From Pseudomonadota bacterium (GTDB taxonomy: Bacteria > Desulfobacterota > Desulfobulbia > Desulfobulbales > Desulfurivibrionaceae): a DNA stretch of 64,000 nucleotides. The translations under genes were made by a program, and so were the position numbers. The notes beneath the pieces are model-generated. The model worked only from the letters and a program-made list of their open reading frames with translations, ran no database searches and was not told where the DNA came from. This document shows, one piece after another, positions 16,017-26,051 of the stretch. The stretch covers positions 558,001 through 622,000 of the forward strand of contig JAHJRQ010000015.1 in NCBI GenBank assembly GCA_018830485.1, written 5' to 3'. Each line of letters begins with the position of its first letter. Positions within the stretch are counted from its first letter, which is position 1.

Positions 16017-17696
16017 ATGCAAATCAGCCTGATCACCCTCAATGCCCGCTACTCGCACTCCTGCCCGGCGCTGTTCCATGTGCGCAATGCCCTGGCGCGG
16101 GCGTTGCCGGAAAGCAGCCTGGCGCTGCGCCAGTTCACCATCAACGATCCCTATTACCAGACCCTGCTCCGCATCACCTCCGATGCGCCCCAGGCCATCT
16201 GTTTTTCGGTGTATATCTGGAACAGTGATTACACCATGCGGCTGGTTGGCGATCTGCGCCGGATTCTGCCCGGGGTCCCGATCATCCTGGGCGGGCCGGA
16301 GGCGACCTTCATGGCGCTGGCAAGCCTGCCCGCGGGCTGCACCGTGGTCCGGGGCGAGGTGGAGGGGCTTGGGGATGATTTTTTCCGCGCTCTGGCCGGA
16401 GGGACTCTCCAGGCCGAGTATTGTGCCGCCCCGGCCCCCCCGTTTGCCATGCCCTATTGGGAGGCCGATTTCGCCCCCCACCTGGCAAACCGCAATATCT
16501 ACTACGAATCCTCCCGGGGCTGCCCGTTCTCCTGCAGCTACTGCCTCTCCTCGGTGGGGCAGGGGGTGCGCTACCGGGATCTGCCCGAGGTGGAGCAAGA
16601 GTTGGCCCAGATCCTGGCCCATACGCCAAAGATCATCCGCTTCGTGGACCGGACCTTCAACGCCCTGCCCGAGCGTTCTTTAGCCATCTGGCGCTGGCTC
16701 CTGGCCCAGCCGGGAGAGACGCTTTTTCATTTCGAGATCGCCCCGGACCTGTTCAGCCAAGAGATGCTCGCTTTCCTGGCCCAGGTGCCCCAGGGACGAT
16801 TCCAGTTTGAAATCGGCTTGCAGTCCACCAACCCCGCCACCTTGGAGGCGGTCAATCGGAAAATGGATTTGAATAAGGCCCAAGAGAACATCCGTCGCCT
16901 GGTGGGGTTGGGCAACATCCACCTGCATCTGGACCTGATTCTTGGGCTCCCCTGTGAAACCGAGGCAACCTTTACGGCCTCCTTGAACGAGGCCTTCGGC
17001 ATGGCGCCCCACCATCTCCAGATGGGGTTATTGAAGGTTCTGCCCGGCACCGCGATCAGCAAGGCGGCGGAAGCGTTCGGCCTGGTCAGCGCAGGCACCC
17101 CGCCCTATTCGGTGCTGGCCACCCGCTGGCTGGACCATGCGGCTCTCTCCCGCCTGTACTGGCTGGGCGAGTGCCTGGAGGCTTTTTATAACAACCGGTT
17201 TTTCCGCAACCTCTGGGCGTATATCAGGGGAACAGGAGAAGAGCCCTTCGGCTTTTTCACGCAACTGCTCGCCATCTGCCAGGCGGCGGATTTCTTCGCC
17301 CTGGCGAAAACCCAGGAGTTCATGACCCGGATGCTGGTCGAACTGGCCCATACCAGGCCGGATCGGGAGTTGTTTTGCGAACTGGTGCGCTTTGACTGGC
17401 TGGTGAGCGGACAGCGGCTGCTGCCGCCCGGGCTGGATGGGGAGCCATCCAAGGAGATCCGGGATTATCTCTGGCGGCGCCTGCCGGAAGAGCTGCCCCC
17501 ATACTATACTCGGCTGGCCAGGAACGAATTTTTCAAGCGGGGAATCTTTGCCCGGTTTTCCGGCCCGTTGCTCACGGTGGTGGGGTTGGCCCACGGCGAA
17601 GCATCCCCTGGCGGGTATGTCTGCTTTTTTCAGGAACAGGAATGTGTTGCCGGGCATCAACGCCAGCGCCATGCGGTGTTTTTTTTGGAAAAGTAG
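16017..17696 (+). CDS. B12-binding-type radical SAM protein (DUF4080-like C-terminus)
   Basis: The 559-residue protein has an N-terminal cobalamin-binding-like region (about 1-135, 'ILGGPEATFMA'). A radical SAM core follows with C169-x3-C173-x2-C176 in 'SRGCPFSCSYC', and there is a C-terminal region (about 370-559) typical of DUF4080 proteins. It would cleave S-adenosylmethionine to start a radical reaction, possibly methylation, but the substrate is unknown. The canonical DxHxxG cobalamin motif is not evident, so B12 binding is uncertain. CAGGAG precedes the ATG. It is divergent from lgt. Confidence 0.85.
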   Translation: MQISLITLNARYSHSCPALFHVRNALARALPESSLALRQFTINDPYYQTLLRITSDAPQAICFSVYIWNSDYTMRLVGDLRRILPGVPIILGGPEATFMALASLPAGCTVVRGEVEGLGDDFFRALAGGTLQAEYCAAPAPPFAMPYWEADFAPHLANRNIYYESSRGCPFSCSYCLSSVGQGVRYRDLPEVEQELAQILAHTPKIIRFVDRTFNALPERSLAIWRWLLAQPGETLFHFEIAPDLFSQEMLAFLAQVPQGRFQFEIGLQSTNPATLEAVNRKMDLNKAQENIRRLVGLGNIHLHLDLILGLPCETEATFTASLNEAFGMAPHHLQMGLLKVLPGTAISKAAEAFGLVSAGTPPYSVLATRWLDHAALSRLYWLGECLEAFYNNRFFRNLWAYIRGTGEEPFGFFTQLLAICQAADFFALAKTQEFMTRMLVELAHTRPDRELFCELVRFDWLVSGQRLLPPGLDGEPSKEIRDYLWRRLPEELPPYYTRLARNEFFKRGIFARFSGPLLTVVGLAHGEASPGGYVCFFQEQECVAGHQRQRHAVFFLEK

Positions 17697-17713
17697 CAGC
17701 CAGGACAGACATC

Positions 17714-17816
17714 GGTGCTTCGACAGGGCTCTCCTGAGCTTGCCGAAGGGCTCAGCACGAGCGGATTTTTTTTACGCGATGAGAACAACCGTTCGCCCTG
17801 AGCTTGTCGAAGGGCT
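17714..17816. repeat. Dispersed palindromic repeat, family A, copy 2
   Basis: Same arms as copy 1, between convergent genes. The left arm carries an extra stretch of about 22 bases (CTCCTGAGCTTGCCGAAGGG) that itself resembles the complementary arm, as if a second element had inserted or been duplicated within it. Confidence 0.75.
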
Positions 17817-17837
17817 ATTTTTACGATTTCCTTATTT

Positions 17838-18983
17838 TCATACCGCCAATTTCAAAATCTCACCAATGCTTGCCTTGGGGTAGAGTCCACCGATCCCCCA
17901 TTGTTTGGCAAGGCCCTCGGCATTTTCCGCGATTGCCTCGATATCGGCTGCCGGGATGTCCACCTCACCCAACCGCACCGGCGACTTGATCGCGACAAAC
18001 CACTGCTCCAACGCTTTGATTCCTGCCTCGCCGGAATCGAGTCCGAAAATCTCCTTGGCAAACCGGGCAAACTGGCCGGGGTTTTTCGGCAGATACCATT
18101 TCATCCAGGCGGGCATGACAATGGACAGCCCGGCCCCGTGCGGGATGTTGTAGATAGCGCTCAGGGCGTGCTCGATCATGTGGTTGGGAAAGCTGTACGG
18201 GCCGATGCCGGCGGGGGTCAGGCCGTTGAGCGCCAGGGTGGCTGCCCACATGAAGGAAGCGCGCGCCTTGGCGTGGGTGGGCTCGGCCATGATCAGGTCG
18301 GTGGTATCGATCACCGTCTTGACGATCCCTTCCACCAGCCGGTCCTGAAGATGGGTGCCGGGCTGTTTGGTGAAGTACCCCTCAATCACATGGGCGATGG
18401 CGTCCACCGCGCTGTATGCCGTGTAATTCAGGGGCACGGAATGGGTCAGCTCCGGGTTGAGGATGGAGACCTTGGGGTAAACGTGGGGCGAGGAGATATT
18501 GTATTTCTGCTTGGTCTCCGCATTGGTGACCACCGAGTTGCCGTTCATCTCGCTGCCGGTGGCCGCGATGGTCAGGATGGTGAAGACGGGCAGGGCGCGC
18601 TCCACCTCCTTGCCGATAAAGAACTGCCAGAGATCTTCATTTGCCAGAGCGCCCACCGCGATGGCCTTGGCCTCGTCCAGCACCGAACCGCCGCCCACCG
18701 CCAGGATCGCTTCGACCTGATCCCGCTTGGCCAGGGCCACGCCTTCCCTGGCATGGGAAAGCACCGGATTGGAAACCACCCCGCCAAACTGGGTGCACCC
18801 GATATTGCCGGCCTTGAGACTGGCCATAACCCGGTCGAGCAGGCCGCTCTTGACCACCGAATTCTGGCCATAGACCAGCAGGACGCGCTTGATTCCGGCG
18901 GCGTTGAGTTCCGAGCCGATCAGGGATTCCTTGCCTGCGCCGAAGATGATCTTGGTCGGGTTGTGAAAGGTGAATTCAAACAT
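17838..18983 (-). CDS. Iron-containing alcohol dehydrogenase (group III; butanol dehydrogenase-like)
   Basis: The 381-residue protein has the dinucleotide-binding motif 'AVGGGSVLDEAKAIA', 'AATGSEMNGNSV', and metal-ligand segments 'SAVDAIAHVIEGYF', 'FPNHMIEHALSA' and 'YNIPHGAGLSIV'. This combination fits the BDH/YqhD-like NAD(P)H alcohol dehydrogenases that interconvert aldehydes and primary alcohols. The exact substrate cannot be read from sequence. GGAGGAATC lies just upstream of the ATG (minus strand). The gene stands alone, convergent with the radical SAM gene. Confidence 0.93.
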   Translation of the reverse strand: MFEFTFHNPTKIIFGAGKESLIGSELNAAGIKRVLLVYGQNSVVKSGLLDRVMASLKAGNIGCTQFGGVVSNPVLSHAREGVALAKRDQVEAILAVGGGSVLDEAKAIAVGALANEDLWQFFIGKEVERALPVFTILTIAATGSEMNGNSVVTNAETKQKYNISSPHVYPKVSILNPELTHSVPLNYTAYSAVDAIAHVIEGYFTKQPGTHLQDRLVEGIVKTVIDTTDLIMAEPTHAKARASFMWAATLALNGLTPAGIGPYSFPNHMIEHALSAIYNIPHGAGLSIVMPAWMKWYLPKNPGQFARFAKEIFGLDSGEAGIKALEQWFVAIKSPVRLGEVDIPAADIEAIAENAEGLAKQWGIGGLYPKASIGEILKLAV

Positions 18984-19120
18984 GATTCCTCCTTGTGGGT
19001 TGACTTCGGTTTTTTGTGCGGGAAATCCAGACGAGCACTCGGCTAAAATACCCTATCACTCTCCGGCTGTCACCCGGTATCACTGAGGAAAAGGGCGGGG
19101 CCGGGAAAAAGGCGAAAAAA

Positions 19121-19151
19121 AAGGCCGCCCATTATTCATGGAGGCGGCCTT
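19121..19151 (-). terminator. Rho-independent terminator of tRNA-Asn
   Basis: AAGGCCGCC (19121-19129) pairs perfectly with GGCGGCCTT (19143-19151). On the minus strand the hairpin is followed by eight T residues, directly downstream of the tRNA. Confidence 0.88.
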
Positions 19152-19161
19152 GAATTTTTCG

Positions 19162-19237
19162 TGGCTCCCGGGGAGGGATTCGAACCCCCGACAGGGTGAT
19201 TAACAGTCACCTGCTCTACCGACTGAGCTACCCAGGA
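19162..19237 (-). tRNA. tRNA-Asn (GTT)
   Basis: A 76-base cloverleaf with acceptor TCCTGGG/CCCGGGA (one G-T pair), anticodon stem GGTGA/TCACC, loop CTGTTAA giving anticodon GTT, T-loop TTCGAAT and encoded CCA. Confidence 0.97.
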
Positions 19238-19260
19238 TCGATTGTGTGCTGAACGCGGGC

Positions 19261-19289
19261 AATATAGCAAGTGCGCATCCGTGCGTCAA
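19261..19289 (-). promoter_or_regulatory. Sigma-70 promoter of tRNA-Asn
   Basis: On the minus strand, TTGACG (19284-19289) and TATATT (19261-19266) are separated by 17 bases, with the tRNA 5' end about 23 bases downstream. Confidence 0.8.
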
Positions 19290-19375
19290 CATTTTTAGGC
19301 GTTGTTGCGAAATATCTGTCGCGTCCGCATCGTTGCTATTTTAGACACCCCGCCCCCAGGTTCAAAACAATTCTC

Positions 19376-19404
19376 TTGACCGGCCACGGGCAGAGTGCTA
19401 ATAA
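19376..19404 (+). promoter_or_regulatory. Sigma-70 promoter of tRNA-Pro
   Basis: TTGACC (19376-19381), 17-base spacer, TAATAA (19399-19404); the tRNA starts 23 bases later. Confidence 0.75.
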
Positions 19405-19427
19405 AGCAGCTTCCCTTCATCGTCCGT

Positions 19428-19505
19428 CGGGGCGTAGCGCAGTCTGGTTAGCGCGCCTGCCTTGGGAGCAGGAGGCCGGAGGTTCGAATCCTCTCGCCCC
19501 GACCA
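19428..19505 (+). tRNA. tRNA-Pro (TGG)
   Basis: A 78-base tRNA with acceptor CGGGGCG/CGCCCCG, anticodon stem CCTGC/GCAGG, loop CTTGGGA (anticodon TGG), T-loop TTCGAAT and encoded CCA. A T-run follows immediately. Confidence 0.96.
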
Positions 19506-19723
19506 CCTTTTTTTCCTCCCCCCTGTCTGTTCCCCTCGCCATGTAATTCGCATGTTTGCCGTACCAGTATCAATAAGTTGTTTCAGCCGGGCGCATTATC
19601 ATTTATATTTGTTGACCTTGATTTTGGTTCAATAAACGGTTTTTCGTCCGGCAGTCACCGGCAAAACAGGGAAGCACGCCTGTGTCGCAGGGCAATGGAG
19701 AGTTTTTGTTCGAGGAAGAGCTT

Positions 19724-20791
19724 ATGGAACTACATCTGGAAAAAATCACGGAAAAAGAAGCAAAGCCCAAGCCGGACCAAAATGCCTTGGGCTTTGGCAA
19801 ACATTTCACCGATCACATGCTGGTCATCCCTTACACCGAGGGCCGGGGCTGGCACGATGCCACGATCCAGCCGTACCGGAATTTTTCCCTGGACCCGGCG
19901 GCCATGGTGCTGCATTACGGGCAGGCGATCTTCGAAGGGATGAAGGCATACCGGGGCAAGGACAACGGCATCTATCTTTTTCGCCCGGCGACCAACATCG
20001 AGCGGATGAACGCCTCGGCGGCGCGGCTCTGTATGCCGCAACTGCCTGTGGACGAAGTGCTTGCCGCCTTGAAGGAGCTGCTGCGTCTCGACCAGGACTG
20101 GATTCCCACGGCCAAGGGCGCCACCCTCTACATCCGGCCCACCATGATCTCCACCGAGGCGGCCTTGGGCGTGCGTCCGGCGAAAGAGTACCTGTTTTTT
20201 GTCATCATGAGTCCGGTTGGGGCCTATTATCCAGAGGGATTCAACCCGGTGAAGATCTATGTCACCGACAAGTATGTCCGCGCTGTGCCCGGCGGCATCG
20301 GCCATATCAAGGCCGCCGGCAACTATGCCGCCAGCATCATGGCGGCGGTGGAGGCCCATCAGGCCGGGTTTACCCAGGTGCTCTGGCTCGATGCCGTGGA
20401 GCGGCGCTACATCGAGGAAGTCGGCACCATGAACATTTTCTTCGTCATCGGCGACGAGATCATCACCCCGCCGCTGGGCGGCAGCATCCTGCCCGGGGTT
20501 ACCCGCGACTCGGTCATCCAGATGGCCAGGGGCTGGGGGCTTACGGTGGTGGAGCGCAGGATTGCCATTGACGAGGTTTTGGCGGCCCAGGAACACGGCA
20601 CGCTCAAGGAGATTTTCGGCACCGGCACCGCGGCGGTCATCTCGCCGGTGGGCTCCCTGCACTACCAGGGGCGGGATTGCCTGATCAACAACGGGAAAAC
20701 CGGGGAATTGTCGCAAAAGCTGTTTGATGAAATCCAGGCTATCCAGTATGGAGCCAAGGAAGACCCCTATGGTTGGGTAACCCGGCTCTGA
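19724..20791 (+). CDS. ilvE: Branched-chain amino acid aminotransferase
   Basis: From ATG 19724 (GAGGAAG six bases upstream) the protein is 355 residues, the usual length of group II BCATs. The PLP lysine is K196 in 'GGIGHIKAAGNYAAS'. Other family segments are 'HYGQAIFEGMKAYRG', 'EEVGTMNIFFV', 'GVTRDSVIQ' and 'GTGTAAVISPVG'. It transfers the amino group between glutamate and leucine, isoleucine or valine. The gene stands alone between tRNA-Pro and groES. Confidence 0.96.
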   Translation: MELHLEKITEKEAKPKPDQNALGFGKHFTDHMLVIPYTEGRGWHDATIQPYRNFSLDPAAMVLHYGQAIFEGMKAYRGKDNGIYLFRPATNIERMNASAARLCMPQLPVDEVLAALKELLRLDQDWIPTAKGATLYIRPTMISTEAALGVRPAKEYLFFVIMSPVGAYYPEGFNPVKIYVTDKYVRAVPGGIGHIKAAGNYAASIMAAVEAHQAGFTQVLWLDAVERRYIEEVGTMNIFFVIGDEIITPPLGGSILPGVTRDSVIQMARGWGLTVVERRIAIDEVLAAQEHGTLKEIFGTGTAAVISPVGSLHYQGRDCLINNGKTGELSQKLFDEIQAIQYGAKEDPYGWVTRL

Positions 20792-21054
20792 TTTTTTCGT
20801 GGGAGAAAAGTGGCGGGATCCCGGAGATGTGCGTAATATATTGATATTGTTTAATAAAAAAAGTAAACAGCAGCTCTTGATTTTTTAAGGCCCGATACAT
20901 ATTGTGTGCCATCAAGGCAGGAAAGCGCCGCGCCAAGCGGTCTTCCCTGCCGCTTCATTTACGGGTCGGGAAGCGTTTCGAACTGTTGTTCCCCCCCGAT
21001 GTGTCGTTTCGTGGTTACACACAATAGATTACCAAAAACAACTGGAGGCATTAC
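20792..21054. promoter_or_regulatory. groESL upstream region with promoter and leader hairpin
   Basis: A sigma-70-like promoter TTGATT (20877-20882)-17-TATTGT (20900-20905) precedes a strong hairpin: GGCAGGAAAG from 20916 pairs with CTTCCCTGCC ending 20951 with one mismatch, and an inner CCGC/GCGG pairing. No CIRCE element (TTAGCACTC-N9-GAGTGCTAA) is present, so HrcA control is not supported here. The hairpin would lie in the 5' leader. Confidence 0.5.
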
Positions 21055-21348
21055 ATGAAAATTCGTCCGTTAAATGATCGTGTCCTGATCAAAAGACTGG
21101 AGGAAGAGTTGAAAACCAAGGGTGGGCTCTTCATTCCCGACAGCGCCAAGGAAAAACCCGCCGAGGGCAAGGTTGTTGCCGTTGGCAAGGGCCGTCACAA
21201 CGAGAAGGGCGAGCGGGTTGCCGTGGATCTCAAGGTCGGCGACCGGGTGTTGTTTTCCAAATATGGCGGCAACGAGATCAAGATCGACGGCGAGGACTAC
21301 CTCATCATGCGTGAAGACGATGTGCTCGGGGTTGTTGAAGGGAAATAA
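21055..21348 (+). CDS. groES: Co-chaperonin GroES
   Basis: The 97-residue protein has the full GroES pattern: '[18 protein letters not shown]', the mobile loop '[16 protein letters not shown]', 'GKVVAVGKG' and the ending '[14 protein letters not shown]'. It forms the heptameric lid of the GroEL chamber. CTGGAGG precedes the ATG, and groEL follows after 74 bases. Confidence 0.98.
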   Translation: MKIRPLNDRVLIKRLEEELKTKGGLFIPDSAKEKPAEGKVVAVGKGRHNEKGERVAVDLKVGDRVLFSKYGGNEIKIDGEDYLIMREDDVLGVVEGK

Positions 21349-21401
21349 ACCGGACCGCTATAAATCGTACTCCGACAGATTGTGTAATTTTTTGTGATTA
21401 G

Positions 21402-23078
<1,677 letters not shown>

Positions 23079-23116
23079 GAGCCGCGCCTCGCTTCGTTTC
23101 CTTTGTACTGCGAGCA

Positions 23117-23158
23117 GCCCCCGGTTTTTTCGTGCGCGGAAAGAACGGGGGCTTTTTT
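23117..23158 (+). terminator. Terminator after groEL
   Basis: GCCCCCG (23117-23123) pairs with CGGGGGC (23146-23152), followed by TTTTTT. Confidence 0.8.
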
Positions 23159-23162
23159 GTGG

Positions 23163-23193
23163 TTGACAATTGCCGCAAAATCTTGAATATAAG
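23163..23193 (+). promoter_or_regulatory. Promoter of tRNA-Met
   Basis: TTGACA (23163-23168) and TATAAG (23188-23193), with a somewhat long spacer of 19 bases, 17 bases before the tRNA. Confidence 0.6.
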
Positions 23194-23209
23194 GACTTTC
23201 TTTTTTACC

Positions 23210-23286
23210 GGCGATGTAGCTCAGTTGGTTAGAGCATACGGCTCATATCCGTAGTGTCCGGGGTTCAAGTCCCTGCATCGCCACCA
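23210..23286 (+). tRNA. tRNA-Met (CAT), elongator type
   Basis: A 77-base tRNA with acceptor GGCGATG/CATCGCC, anticodon stem TACGG/CCGTA, loop CTCATAT (anticodon CAT), T-loop TTCAAGT and encoded CCA. The paired 1-72 position excludes the initiator. A lysidine-modified Ile tRNA is possible but less likely by sequence. Confidence 0.88.
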
Positions 23287-23318
23287 GTTCATAATCCGGC
23301 AATGTCCGGTTTCGTCCC

Positions 23319-23346
23319 AAAGGCCCCGTAAAACGGGCCTTTTTTT
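23319..23346 (+). terminator. Terminator after tRNA-Met
   Basis: AAAGGCCCCG pairs with CGGGCCTTT (one bulged C), followed by a T-run, 30 bases past the tRNA. Confidence 0.82.
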
Positions 23347-23366
23347 GTCGGGAAAAAATACATGAA

Positions 23367-26045
23367 ATGCATCACAACACCGAACTTTCCGCAGTATTGA
23401 TGCCCGATGGTTCCATTCAGCTTGAATGGACTCCGCTTACTGCCGATGGGTTCAATCATTCAAGCGAAGCGATGCAGGGTGAAATCTTTGCACGCTCCAC
23501 CGATGAACCGGACGGCTGGCTCTTTTTTCTGGGGTTCTGCTCCAAAAGTGTTCCCCTGTCGCCCTCCCTGGCCTTTTGGCGGATATTTTCCAGTCTTTTT
23601 ATTCAAAAACTGAAACTCACCCCCGACCTGGAGGAGGTGCGTGCCAATGTTGTCATCCCCCTCACCGGCGAGGATTGCGCCCGGCTGCTGGAAACCGCAC
23701 CCCTGATGCCCGGCGGCGAATATTTAACCCCTGAAACGCTGGTAGCCTTGTGGGACGCACTTCATGAGACGTTTTACCGGAAGATCGATACCTACGCTGG
23801 ATCGGTCTCGGATTTTTTCAGGGAATACAGCCCTGATGTCCATCTTGCCGGCCGAATTTATTTCCATCTGGTAGAAAACAAGAATCATGAATCGCCTTTT
23901 GCTTTTCTCGCCACCTATTCCACCAGATTGAACGAGGCGGGCGAATCCAGGCACCTGCCCTTGAAATATGCTCTGGAAGAGTACAAAGGCGACAACGAAA
24001 AACTTTTGAAACTTCTGGTCAGCGTTGATGACGCGGCCCTGAAAAGCGAACTGGTTGCCGCCCTGCGTGACAGCGGCGAGCTCTTTTATCCTCTGGCCTG
24101 GTCTGCAAAAGATGCATTTGCCTTTCTTCGGGAGATCCCAACTTACGAAGAGGCCGGTATCCTCTGCCGCATCCCCAACTGGTGGAAGAAAAAGACCTCT
24201 GCCATCGCTATTCAAGTCAGCATAGGCGAAAAGCCGCCGCCCATGGTCGGCATGGATGCCCTGCTAGATTTTTCTCCCCGGCTGATGCTCGGCGACACGG
24301 AAATATCAGCAGACGAGGCCAGGCGGCTGCTGAACGAATCGGAAGGCCTGGTTTTTTTGAAAAACAAATGGGTGGCGGTCGATCCTGAAAAACTGCGGCA
24401 GACCCTGGATGCGTTTGAAAAGGCCTGCGAACTGAACTCGGAAGAGGGGGTCACGCTTCTCGATGCCATGCGCTTTTCCATGAATCCGCAGAAACTGCTG
24501 GGCAATGCGGCCGCGGATATTGTCGGCATCTCTCATGGTGAATGGCTGCTGACGGCGCTCACGCGGCTCCAGCGGCCGGAGACAATGACCAAGGTCAAAA
24601 CCAGCCGGGATTTTAAGGCAAGACTGCGGCACTACCAGCAGGACGGGTTGAACTGGCTTTTTTATCTGCACCGGATGAGACTCGGCGCTTGTCTTGCCGA
24701 TGACATGGGCTTGGGCAAGACCGTCCAGATTCTGGCCTTTCTTGACGCGATCAAGGCTGGTGAAAAGAAAGGCCGGAAGGCAGGCGCGTCACTTCTCATC
24801 ATTCCTGCCTCGCTTCTTGCCAACTGGGTCAGCGAAATTGAGAATTTTGCGCCGGGTCTTTCGTTTTTTGTCGCCCATCCCGACTTTCACCGGCCCGGCC
24901 CGGTCCCGGCGCCCTCGCAGGAACTGCTGGCCGGGCTGGATCTGATCATCACCACCTATGCCCTGGCGCAGAGGACTGATTGGATTCAGCAGAATACTTG
25001 GAATTACCTCATCCTCGATGAAGCTCAGGCCATCAAAAATCCCGGCGCCAAGCAGACCAGCGCGGTGAAAAAGATTTCCGCCCGCAACCGGATCGTCATG
25101 ACCGGGACTCCGGTGGAAAACAGGCTGTCCGATCTCTGGAGCCTGTTCGATTTTATCAACCCAGGGCTCTTGGGCAGCGCCAAAGAGTTCGGCGATTTCA
25201 GCAAAAAACTTGCCGACAATCCCAATGGCTACGCGGGGCTGCGCCGTGTAGTCAATCCGTTCATTCTCAGGCGCATGAAAACCGACAAGTCGATTATCTC
25301 CGACCTCCCAGACAAGGTGGAAGCCAAAACCTGGGCCGCCATGAGCAAGAAACAGGCGGTCCTGTACAGCGAGGTTATTTCCGGAATCCGGCAGTCACTT
25401 GAACACGCGGAAGGCTTGCAGCGCAAGGGACTCATCCTGTCGGCGCTCATCAAGTTCAAGCAACTCTGCAATCACCCGTCGCAGTATCTGGGGCTGGCCG
25501 ATTTCGACGAAAAGGAGAGCGGCAAGTTCCAGCGGCTGCGAGAAATTTGCGAAACAATCCACGAAAAGCGGGAGCGGGTGCTGGTCTTTACCCAGTTCAA
25601 GGAAATGACCGGACCGCTTTTCAGGTTTCTGGGCACCATTTTCAATCGGGAAGGCCTGGTGCTGCACGGAAACGTGCCGGTCGGTAAACGAAAAGAGCTG
25701 GTCGCAACTTTTCAAGGTCGCGATTATGTGCCTTTTTTTGTATTGTCCCTCAAGGCGGGCGGAGTAGGGCTCAATTTGACGGCGGCCAGCCATGTCATCC
25801 ATTTTGACCGCTGGTGGAACCCGGCGGTGGAGAACCAGGCCACCGACAGGGCGTTTCGCATCGGCCAGAAGAAAAATGTCATGGTACACAAATTTTTAAC
25901 CAAGGGCACCATTGAGGAAAAGATCGATCAAATGCTTGTCGCGAAGGCAAAACTCTCGGATGAAGTGATTGCCGCCTCGGGTGAAAACTGGCTCACCGAG
26001 ATGAGCAACGAGGAGTTGTTTGAAATGTTCACCCTGCAAATATAA
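23367..26045 (+). CDS. SNF2-family DEAD/DEAH helicase (HepA/RapA-like)
   Basis: The 892-residue protein has an N-terminal bacterial SNF2-associated region (about 1-400) and then a Swi2/Snf2 ATPase: Walker A in 'ADDMGLGKTVQILAF' (about 443-457), 'DEAQAIKNP' (about 550), 'MTGTPVENRLSDLWSLFDF', and the helicase C domain with 'VLVFTQFKEMTG', 'LSLKAGGVGLNLTAASHVI' and 'QATDRAFRIGQ'. Such proteins translocate on double-stranded DNA and remodel bound proteins. The SWIM-domain gene six bases downstream is its usual partner in many bacteria. Specific role unknown; repair, transcription recycling or defence are all possible. Confidence 0.9.
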   Translation: MHHNTELSAVLMPDGSIQLEWTPLTADGFNHSSEAMQGEIFARSTDEPDGWLFFLGFCSKSVPLSPSLAFWRIFSSLFIQKLKLTPDLEEVRANVVIPLTGEDCARLLETAPLMPGGEYLTPETLVALWDALHETFYRKIDTYAGSVSDFFREYSPDVHLAGRIYFHLVENKNHESPFAFLATYSTRLNEAGESRHLPLKYALEEYKGDNEKLLKLLVSVDDAALKSELVAALRDSGELFYPLAWSAKDAFAFLREIPTYEEAGILCRIPNWWKKKTSAIAIQVSIGEKPPPMVGMDALLDFSPRLMLGDTEISADEARRLLNESEGLVFLKNKWVAVDPEKLRQTLDAFEKACELNSEEGVTLLDAMRFSMNPQKLLGNAAADIVGISHGEWLLTALTRLQRPETMTKVKTSRDFKARLRHYQQDGLNWLFYLHRMRLGACLADDMGLGKTVQILAFLDAIKAGEKKGRKAGASLLIIPASLLANWVSEIENFAPGLSFFVAHPDFHRPGPVPAPSQELLAGLDLIITTYALAQRTDWIQQNTWNYLILDEAQAIKNPGAKQTSAVKKISARNRIVMTGTPVENRLSDLWSLFDFINPGLLGSAKEFGDFSKKLADNPNGYAGLRRVVNPFILRRMKTDKSIISDLPDKVEAKTWAAMSKKQAVLYSEVISGIRQSLEHAEGLQRKGLILSALIKFKQLCNHPSQYLGLADFDEKESGKFQRLREICETIHEKRERVLVFTQFKEMTGPLFRFLGTIFNREGLVLHGNVPVGKRKELVATFQGRDYVPFFVLSLKAGGVGLNLTAASHVIHFDRWWNPAVENQATDRAFRIGQKKNVMVHKFLTKGTIEEKIDQMLVAKAKLSDEVIAASGENWLTEMSNEELFEMFTLQI

Positions 26046-26051
26046 GGATCA

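Noticed and set aside
20792-21054. CIRCE/HrcA operator before groES
   Set aside because: No TTAGCACTC or GAGTGCTAA half-site found on reading the region.
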